Source of the DNA: Candidatus Zixiibacteriota bacterium
GTDB taxonomy: Bacteria; Zixibacteria; MSB-5A5; GN15; FEB-12
DNA: 14,391 nucleotides
Assembly: GCA_022570975.1 (NCBI GenBank)
Contig: JACZYS010000001.1
Coordinates: 1 to 14,391 of the forward strand
Direction: 5' to 3'
Shown piece after piece: positions 1 through 5,708 of the stretch. Each line of letters begins with the position of its first letter. The first letter of the stretch is position 1. The position numbers and the translations under genes are program-made. Under the pieces are notes generated by a model. That model was not told the origin of the DNA and made no database searches. It saw nothing but the letters and a program-made list of their open reading frames with translations.

Positions 1-32
1 AAAAGCCCCTGTTATTTCTAACAGGGGCTTTT
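1..32. terminator. Bidirectional Rho-independent terminator
   Basis: A perfect 14-bp inverted repeat with a 4-nt loop: a GCCCCTGTTA arm flanked by AAAA on one side and TTTT on the other. Read on the minus strand it lies about 60 nt beyond the stop codon of the surface-protein gene and ends in a U run, so it most likely terminates that gene. It is symmetric and could also serve a plus-strand gene lying left of the window, which cannot be seen. Confidence 0.85.
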
Positions 33-94
33 GATATGTTAAACATCAGCTTTCTAAAAGAAACTTATGTTCATAAAAAGAGTGGCTGGGCCAC

Positions 95-2647
95 CTATTT
101 TAGCAATACCATTTTCTTCACTTGGCTGAATAAGTCTTCGACTTCCAGCTGGTAGAAGTAAACACCAGAAGCGTTCTGACCGGCATCCCATAACAATTCA
201 ACAGAACCGGCAGCACCGCTGCCAGATAAAACAGCGACTTTTTGTCCGTTAACATTATAAATGTTAACAACATAATCACTGGCTTTTGGCAGGTTGAAGC
301 TGATTGTGGTTGAAGGGTTAAATGGGTTAGGATAGTTCTGCATGAGAGCAAACTCGGTCGGAATCAGATTGGCGTCAATCGGATTACCTTCTTTGGTTGC
401 CATTTCAAGCGAAACAATCTCACCGTTTACACTGAGGAAATCACCTGTGAAGCTGTTTCCAAGCAGTGAGTAAACCAGAATCCTGGTATTTGTACCGTCA
501 TAATTGTAAAGCATTTCCATGTTGTCAGCTTTAAGTTCCGGAGTTGATTCACCGGAAACAACTACATAAGCGGCACCAACTTTTAAGTCGTCACTGATTG
601 ACAGGACGCCTTCATTGTTGAGCACGTAGTTAGCTGTAACCGAAGTAACTTCCTTTGGATATGGCAATGCATCACCGACTACGACACGGATGAGATAAAC
701 TAAATCAGCTACAGAAAGGGTCAGTCCGTCTGCATTAACATCGGAAGCTGCAATCTGGCCGTTTAAGTTTATATTAAAAACAACAAGTCCGTAAACGAAA
801 TAGTTGCTGAGCAATACAGCGTCAGCAATTTCATAAGCGACTTCGTTGAAGTTGATATCACCACGGGCATCAATAGAGTCTGCACAGACAATATCAATAC
901 CGCCGTTTTGGAAATCAATAATACGGAGCTGATCCGGTTTGCCATCGCCCACGGCCGTATCACAGGTGCTGTTAGCACCGTAATATGAAGGGAAAGGATA
1001 ATCCCCGGCAATTGAAGGCTGGTTGGCTCCATTGTCATAGTTATATACGTAACGGGAAATATACAAAGTATCACCGGTTACCGATGAAATAGCGTTGTCA
1101 CCGCAGTCATACCAGCAGAAACGAATAGGTACATATTGACATTCAAATGTACGATCGTTTGTGACCAGGAAGCTTAACTCTGCTAATTGGCCCGGGGCCG
1201 AGATAAAGCAGAGTGGATGATTCTGGCCGTTGTTGGTCTCAGCGATAGCAACCAAGCGGACTTTACCTGAAGGACAGGCATTGTCTCCGCAGTTGCCACT
1301 TGCTCCATAACGATAGGTAAAGTATTCCCATCCACAGTCTAAAACAAGCTGACCGGGAGTAGCTCCGTTTAAGGATAGAGCTGAAGCGTCATAGGAAATA
1401 AGAAGATCGTAACCGCCCATTTCATTGGCTGGAGAAGTATTATCATCCAGATTGATGGAAACGGTTTCAAACAGACCCTGTATTGTTTTGTGAGTCTTTT
1501 CAATAGTTACTGCAATTGTCGGCATAACACAAATCTCAACCGTGCAGACATCGGAATTAACCGGACTGCAAGGATCACATGTGTTAGCACCGTCAGTAAC
1601 GGTTATTGATAATTCAAAACAACCAATATAGGAATTGTCTTCCATTGTTGCCCACGACCAGTCACCTGTAGCCGCATCAATATTTACCGCTCCGGGACCA
1701 GAGAAACCAGACACCGTATAGAGCAGGGCGGAAGGCCCTGAATCCGGGTCGTCTCCTGATGCGGAACCAGATACAACATCACCCCAGATATTGTTCAGTG
1801 GTCCTGCCGGACAGGTAACTGATGGAGCTTGATTAGTTACACAGATCTCAAAACTGGTTGATGCGATGGCTCCGCAAGCATCTTCGACCTGAACTTCAAC
1901 AGTATATGTGCAAACATCTGCACCTGTTGTTGCCCAGACAATTGTGCCTGTTACGGCGTTTACAGTCATTGCAGTCGGACCGGAAACTTTACTATAAGTC
2001 AAAACTTCGCAACTGGCTTCATCAGCGTCAGCAGCAGTAATTGAGCCTACATAAGCGGTTCCCCAAGGAAGGGAAGCGTCAGCAATAGATTCAATGCTTG
2101 GAGCGGAATTGATTATAGTTATAGTACCAGCATTTACAGCAGCAGGAATTAGTGCCAAAGTAGCACAATCTGCAAACTGTGTTGAGGCTGTAATGAAGGG
2201 ATCAACAAAAGTACCACCAGCGATGGAAATGTCACCTGAACAGGCGTCATTTGTGGTAAAGTTAAGCGTAGCTACTGTTGTTGCTCCAGCTGTTAAACAT
2301 GCATCACCTGCATCAATCAACATACCGGCTATTCTAATCGTATCCGGAGAAGCGTAGTCAACCCCAGAAAGGTCAATAATACGAGTGGTCAGAACGGCAA
2401 ACCCGGCATCAAAATCAATTGATACAGCGTCAAAGAAAGCTCCGCCGGAAACCGAGGAAACTTCTAAGACAATCTCAAAAGCGGCTATATCAGCAGGGTT
2501 ATTTACGGTAATATTTACCGAACCATCCTGACAGCGCAGAGAGTTTTTAGAGTCTACAGTGACGTCCTGTGCAAACGAATACGATGATACAAAAACCAGT
2601 ATAAAGGAGGTCAGCAACAAAGAATATAGGGTTCTTTTTTGCTTCAT
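95..2647 (-). CDS. Secreted multidomain surface protein: cohesin-like, Ig/cadherin-like, dockerin, C-terminal sorting tail
   Basis: An 850-residue exported protein, probably displayed on the cell surface. The N-terminus is a signal peptide (basic start, hydrophobic core, FAQ-like cleavage site near residue 27). Residues about 28-180 and 377-540 look like cohesin-type beta-sandwich modules. Residues about 183-376 hold two Ig/cadherin-like repeats rich in Cys and in VTDGAN/VEDACG motifs. Residues 596-658 carry two dockerin-type calcium loops (GDINFNE and SDVNADG, each followed by an ADxVxL helix). Residues 771-850 form the NYPNPFNPSTTISF tail seen on type IX or FlgD-Ig-like sorted proteins, ending in MVLLK. 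AAAGGAG (2655-2661) lies 7 nt before the ATG and supports this start. The gene stands alone, with its own promoter at 3022-3050 and a terminator at 1-32. The domain calls come from reading motifs; the natural ligand is unknown. Confidence 0.9.
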   Translation of the reverse strand: MKQKRTLYSLLLTSFILVFVSSYSFAQDVTVDSKNSLRCQDGSVNITVNNPADIAAFEIVLEVSSVSGGAFFDAVSIDFDAGFAVLTTRIIDLSGVDYASPDTIRIAGMLIDAGDACLTAGATTVATLNFTTNDACSGDISIAGGTFVDPFITASTQFADCATLALIPAAVNAGTITIINSAPSIESIADASLPWGTAYVGSITAADADEASCEVLTYSKVSGPTAMTVNAVTGTIVWATTGADVCTYTVEVQVEDACGAIASTSFEICVTNQAPSVTCPAGPLNNIWGDVVSGSASGDDPDSGPSALLYTVSGFSGPGAVNIDAATGDWSWATMEDNSYIGCFELSITVTDGANTCDPCSPVNSDVCTVEICVMPTIAVTIEKTHKTIQGLFETVSINLDDNTSPANEMGGYDLLISYDASALSLNGATPGQLVLDCGWEYFTYRYGASGNCGDNACPSGKVRLVAIAETNNGQNHPLCFISAPGQLAELSFLVTNDRTFECQYVPIRFCWYDCGDNAISSVTGDTLYISRYVYNYDNGANQPSIAGDYPFPSYYGANSTCDTAVGDGKPDQLRIIDFQNGGIDIVCADSIDARGDINFNEVAYEIADAVLLSNYFVYGLVVFNINLNGQIAASDVNADGLTLSVADLVYLIRVVVGDALPYPKEVTSVTANYVLNNEGVLSISDDLKVGAAYVVVSGESTPELKADNMEMLYNYDGTNTRILVYSLLGNSFTGDFLSVNGEIVSLEMATKEGNPIDANLIPTEFALMQNYPNPFNPSTTISFNLPKASDYVVNIYNVNGQKVAVLSGSGAAGSVELLWDAGQNASGVYFYQLEVEDLFSQVKKMVLLK

Positions 2648-3015
2648 TAGTATGCTCCTTTAATAAATTAAAGGTCATTCACGTAATTGATAATATCAAA
2701 AGATGTTATCATCTTTTGTATTAACTATCTAAATCGTTAATGGCTAAAAAAGCCGGGTAACGACAACCCACCAACTCAAATTAAATTATTCCAAAACAGT
2801 ATCAACTGAATTGAAGAAATTTAAATAAATTGGTATAGGAGTATATGAGAGGATAGAAACCGCCGGATAATGTAATTTACCGGGTATGGTTCAAAACTCT
2901 GTAAAAACCGAAATAATAATTGCTTTATTTAAGTAACACTATATTTAGTTTAATGTTACACAAGGTGCGGGAGACTCAAAACAGAAGCGTTCTTGACACG
3001 TCCATTTCCCTGAAC
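2648..3015 (-). promoter_or_regulatory. Long structured 5' leader of the surface-protein gene
   Basis: If transcription starts just after the -10 box at 3022-3027, the mRNA carries about 370 nt before the ATG. The leader contains a perfect 9-bp hairpin with a 4-nt loop (2697-2718) and two hairpins that abut without a gap: GGCT/AGCC (2742-2754) and GGGT/ACCC (2755-2769). It also holds a GTAACA/TGTTAC pairing around 2932-2961. The 2697-2718 hairpin sits about 35 nt upstream of the ribosome binding site. I cannot match it to any riboswitch class I know; the c-di-GMP, cobalamin and TPP core motifs were not seen. A regulatory RNA function is inferred from length and structure only. Confidence 0.4.
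2697..2718. repeat. Perfect 9-bp inverted repeat in the leader
   Basis: Arms CAAAAGATG and CATCTTTTG are separated by TTAT. On the minus-strand transcript this folds as a stable stem about 35 nt upstream of the AAAGGAG ribosome binding site of the surface-protein gene. No U run follows it in that direction, so it is not a typical terminator. It could be an mRNA stability or translation element, or a protein-binding dyad. Confidence 0.6.
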
Positions 3016-3021
3016 AGACAG

Positions 3022-3050
3022 ATTATAACTAAATAATTCAATTATGTCAA
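3022..3050 (-). promoter_or_regulatory. Consensus sigma70 promoter for the surface-protein gene
   Basis: On the minus strand the sequence reads TTGACA (3045-3050), a 17-bp spacer, then TATAAT (3022-3027). Both hexamers and the spacer match the housekeeping-sigma consensus exactly. It points at the surface-protein gene about 375 bp away, and nothing else on that strand lies between. The exact match and ideal spacing make chance unlikely even in AT-rich DNA. Confidence 0.8.
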
Positions 3051-3128
3051 GAAATAAATGATCTTTTTTTGAAAATAGTAAAATTTATATCGGAATCTGA
3101 CTGAATTGAAATTGACAGAATTGAATCG

Positions 3129-3152
3129 GAATTTTCATAACAGTGAAAATTC
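3129..3152. repeat. Perfect 9-bp inverted repeat, possible operator
   Basis: Arms GAATTTTCA and TGAAAATTC flank TAACAG. A plus-strand TTGACA lies at 3112-3117, and a weak -10-like CATAAC would fall inside the repeat, so the dyad may be an operator over a promoter that reads rightward. A second stem (ATCGG/CCGAT, 3166-3179) follows shortly after. The repeat is seen directly; its role is a guess. Confidence 0.4.
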
Positions 3153-3250
3153 TAGGGCATCTCTTATCGGTCAGCCGATGATGAGTTTTAAAATTACTTC
3201 AAATTTCTGAAATAGAAAAAACACTTAAAATTTACGAATAAATTATATCT

Positions 3251-3268
3251 TAGTGAAATAAATCACAA
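3251..3268. promoter_or_regulatory. CRP/FNR-family-type palindrome, site 1
   Basis: Reads TAGTGA-N6-TCACAA, one base from the TTGTGA-N6-TCACAA form shared by the other sites. With site 2 it shares 19 of 22 positions, counting the AAGGnATA flank. A weak -10-like TATGAA lies at 3283-3288, about 25 bp from the centre, so site 1 could sit near an activated promoter for the small ORF starting at 3314. TGTGA-N6-TCACA is the classic CRP site and is also used by HcpR-type regulators. No such regulator is encoded in this window. Confidence 0.45.
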
Positions 3269-3313
3269 GGTATAAAGTGAAGTATGAATCATTAGAGAGA
3301 AGGGGAATTAAAT

Positions 3314-3406
3314 ATGATATGTCTAAATTGTCAAGATTGTGAAGAAAATCACAAGGCATATTGTAGTAAGGAGAAGAGAACAAGAATTACAAATGAGTGG
3401 AACTGA
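3314..3406 (+). CDS. Possible 30-residue Cys-rich small protein
   Basis: A 30-codon ORF with ATG start preceded by AAGGGG, 8 nt from the ATG, within the usual ribosome-binding range. The peptide begins MICLNCQDCEENHKAYC: Cys3, Cys6, Cys9, His13 and Cys17 could bind zinc or an iron-sulfur cluster. The C-terminal half is basic and polar (KEKRTR). I recognise no family. Palindrome site 2 lies inside codons 8-14, so one of the two readings may be coincidental. It could equally be a chance ORF in regulatory DNA. Confidence 0.28.
   Translation: MICLNCQDCEENHKAYCSKEKRTRITNEWN
3337..3354. promoter_or_regulatory. CRP/FNR-family-type palindrome, site 2
   Basis: Reads TTGTGA-N6-TCACAA with both half-sites intact. 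It is centred 86 bp from site 1 and continues into the same AAGGnATA flank as site 1. It overlaps the coding frame of the putative small ORF at 3314-3406, where it spells Cys-Glu-Glu-Asn-His-Lys. Confidence 0.5.
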
Positions 3407-3446
3407 TAATTTGTATACCGGAGGTAGTTAATCAAATAATGCGTAT

Positions 3447-3464
3447 TTGTGAAAATATTCACAA
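3447..3464. promoter_or_regulatory. CRP/FNR-family-type palindrome, site 3
   Basis: Reads TTGTGA-AAATAT-TCACAA. It is the most symmetric of the four: pairing extends to TTGTGAA/TTCACAA, leaving a 4-bp centre. Its centre is 110 bp from site 2. Confidence 0.55.
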
Positions 3465-3523
3465 AACACGACTTTCAAAATAGTTTCGTTAGACCTTAGA
3501 ACCGGTTCAGGGCGAGGCAAGGT

Positions 3524-3541
3524 ATGTGATGAAATTCACAA
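3524..3541. promoter_or_regulatory. CRP/FNR-family-type palindrome, site 4
   Basis: Reads ATGTGA-N6-TCACAA, centred 77 bp from site 3 and about 135 bp upstream of the DUF4416 start codon. It is the site closest to that gene, so an effect on it is possible, but I see no good -10 box at a standard distance. Confidence 0.5.
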
Positions 3542-3666
3542 TCTAATGAACGTAATTGGATCTGGAAGTTTATTGCAGAGAAAATATGAAATCAATTTTT
3601 CTATTTTCAGATTCGAACCATTTCTTTTTGTTGACCTTCGCCGGCCTGATTTAGTTGATTATTGAC

Positions 3667-4188
3667 ATGGCAAGAATACAAGAACCTTCCTCGGGAAAAC
3701 TAATTATCTCTACAATTTCTTCCTCGATTGATGCTTTATCTGATGTCCTAAAAGCTCTCGAGAGAAAGTTTGGGCGAATAGAATTTGAGACAATGGAAAT
3801 TCAGACCAGTCTTGCCGGACAACTTCGGGAGGAGATGGGGGATAATCTTTACCGGCGTTTTTTCTCATTTGAAAGAGAAATTTCTCGCTCAATTCTGGCA
3901 GAAATCAAAACCACCTGCAGCAGGATTGAGCCTCTGTTTGCTGACTGTATAGGAGACTATATCTTCAGGACCGTCAATATTGACCCCGGGATTCTCTGTC
4001 CGGAGAATCTTGTTATGGCTTCAAACCGGGAATACAATAATAGGATTTATCTCAAAGATGGCGTTTTTTCAGAAATGAGGATTTTTGTGATCCTGAGGCG
4101 ATTGACCTTTTTGAACGGGCCCGCTCCTCAATCTTATTTGAGATACAGGACAAGCAGGCTTTTGCATAGATTCATAAATTTTGCCTGA
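3667..4188 (+). CDS. DUF4416-family protein, C-terminus apparently frameshifted
   Basis: The first 137 residues follow the DUF4416 family, whose function is not known. Visible landmarks are an MxxxxEPxxxKLI start, KFGxI, the EEMGxxLxRRFxSFE block, ILAEIK, and the NIDPG then RIYLKDGVFSEM block. Family members, as I recall them, continue with a hydrophobic stretch and a WTYPDY motif. Here the frame instead runs into 36 unrelated residues. The +2 frame from 4077 to the TAG at 4167-4169 encodes EDFCDPEAIDLFERAR, which resembles the usual family end. This suggests a deletion of about 50 bp plus a frame change, either real or an assembly error. The ATG at 3667 is chosen because the family starts there; a TTG at 3655 is in frame and neither has a clear ribosome binding site. 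murA follows 192 bp downstream on the same strand. Confidence 0.72.
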   Translation: MARIQEPSSGKLIISTISSSIDALSDVLKALERKFGRIEFETMEIQTSLAGQLREEMGDNLYRRFFSFEREISRSILAEIKTTCSRIEPLFADCIGDYIFRTVNIDPGILCPENLVMASNREYNNRIYLKDGVFSEMRIFVILRRLTFLNGPAPQSYLRYRTSRLLHRFINFA

Positions 4189-4380
4189 TTTTACCATTCC
4201 AAGAAAATTCAACTCACCCTGAAATATTGTCTGGAAACTTGGGATATATTCAGAGAAATGATGCTACTGGAAAATTGGATAAAAGGATTAAAACTTTATT
4301 TTAATTGGTCTAATAAGTAACCTGAATAATATAACAGTTTTGATGAGAACAAATTGAAAGCAGAAGGTATAAAGATATAA

Positions 4381-5643
4381 ATGGATAAGTTTATTATAAA
4401 TGGCGGGATACCGCTTAAAGGCAGTGTAAAAGTTGACGGTTCCAAAAACTCCGCTCTTCCTATATTGTTGGGGTCCCTTTTGATTGATAAAGGAACGACC
4501 AAAATCAGCAACGTTCCTCCTTTAAAAGATATATTTTCGGCAATTGAAGTAATCAAATACCTTGGTGCCAAAGTACACTACGACCAGAAAAAACAGGTAA
4601 TCAGTATAGATTCTTCTAAACTGAATAAAAACAAAGCACCATATGAATTAATGAGAAAAATGAGGGCTTCCTTTTTAGTCCTGGGACCGCTTCTTTCCCG
4701 TACCGGAGAGGCCCGGGTCTCTTTGCCGGGAGGCTGCTCATTGGGACCAAGGCCGGTAGATTTTCATATCAAAGCATTCAAAGCTATGGGAGCAAAGATT
4801 AAAGAAGATGGCGGATATATAATCGCCAGTGCCTCCAAGCTCAAAGGAGGGGAAGTATATTTTGACAGACCTTCTCATACCGGGACAGAAAATGTGTTGT
4901 ACGCTGCCGTCATGGCCAAAGAAAAAACAGTAATAACCAATGCGGGCTGTGACCCGGAAATTGTCGATGTTGCCAGATTCTTAAACAAAGCCGGGGCAAG
5001 AATCAAAGGGGCCGGGACTCCAAAAATTGAAATTGAGCCAGTAAAGAGGCTGAAAGCTGTTGAGTATGAAGTTTCCGGTGATCGTCTTGTGGCCGGTACT
5101 TATATGTTTGCCACAGCCATTACCGGCGGCAGTATCAAAATTAATGGAGTAAATCCGGAAGAGCTAACCATGGTCAGCCTCAAACTTAAAGAAATGGGTT
5201 GTAAGCTAAGTTTCACAAAAAACTGTATTTCTATCAAAGCCCCAAAAAGGTTAGTCGGAGTTGATGCTACAACTTTTCCTTACCCCGGTTTTCCAACTGA
5301 TTTGCAGGCCTGTCTTATGGCCGCAACGAGTGTGGCTGAAGGGACCTCAAATATCAAAGAGACTGTTTTCAAAGACAGGTTTGTGCATACTATGGAGCTA
5401 AGAAGATTGGGGGCGAATATTACCGAATCGCAGGGAGAGGCTGTAGTCATAGGAGTTAAAAACCTCAAAGCAGCTCAGGTTATGGCTTCTGATATAAGAG
5501 CCGGGGCCGGTTTGGTTTTGGCCTGTCTGGCGGCAAAAGGAAAGTCTGAGATTTTGCGAGTTTATCATGTTGACCGGGGATATTTTCAGTTTGAGAAACA
5601 ACTGAAAAATCTGGGCGCAGATATTGAAAGAGCTGAAGAATAA
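4381..5643 (+). CDS. murA: UDP-N-acetylglucosamine 1-carboxyvinyltransferase
   Basis: Catalyses the first committed step of peptidoglycan synthesis in the cytoplasm: transfer of enolpyruvate from phosphoenolpyruvate to UDP-GlcNAc. The 420-residue length equals the family norm. Key residues are present: Lys22 in the GSKNSALP motif, the catalytic loop PGGCSLGPRPVDFH with Cys119 (equivalent to E. coli Cys115), Asp307 in YPGFPTDLQA, Arg373 in DIRAG, and Arg399 in YHVDRGY. Having Cys rather than Asp in the loop predicts the usual fosfomycin-sensitive form. The ribosome binding site is weak (AGAAGG about 13 nt upstream). A possible promoter lies at 4305-4332 (TTGGTC, 16 bp, TAATAT), but it is poor. 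The next gene starts 65 bp downstream with no terminator between, so the two are probably co-transcribed. Confidence 0.97.
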   Translation: MDKFIINGGIPLKGSVKVDGSKNSALPILLGSLLIDKGTTKISNVPPLKDIFSAIEVIKYLGAKVHYDQKKQVISIDSSKLNKNKAPYELMRKMRASFLVLGPLLSRTGEARVSLPGGCSLGPRPVDFHIKAFKAMGAKIKEDGGYIIASASKLKGGEVYFDRPSHTGTENVLYAAVMAKEKTVITNAGCDPEIVDVARFLNKAGARIKGAGTPKIEIEPVKRLKAVEYEVSGDRLVAGTYMFATAITGGSIKINGVNPEELTMVSLKLKEMGCKLSFTKNCISIKAPKRLVGVDATTFPYPGFPTDLQACLMAATSVAEGTSNIKETVFKDRFVHTMELRRLGANITESQGEAVVIGVKNLKAAQVMASDIRAGAGLVLACLAAKGKSEILRVYHVDRGYFQFEKQLKNLGADIERAEE

Positions 5644-5708
5644 ACAGAATTTAGATGTTTTAAATAAGAAGTAGTTGAGAATTTAGTATTTTTTCAAAGG
5701 ATATAATT

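Noticed and set aside
2094..2357. Plus-strand ORF opposite the surface-protein gene
   Set aside because: Low-complexity Ala/Val translation with no ribosome binding site; explained by the minus-strand coding sequence.
2742..2769. The abutting hairpins as a known c-di-GMP riboswitch
   Set aside because: The conserved core bases of the GEMM-I and class II aptamers (such as the GACGCAAAGC-like segment) are absent. Treated as an unassigned structure.
3240..3545. The regularly recurring GTGA...TCAC elements as a CRISPR array
   Set aside because: Repeats are only 18 bp and imperfect, spacing is irregular (77-110 bp), and no cas gene is nearby.
3662..3667. TTGACA hexamer at the DUF4416 start as a -35 box
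   Set aside because: It overlaps the start codon and no -10 box lies at a proper distance inside the gene.
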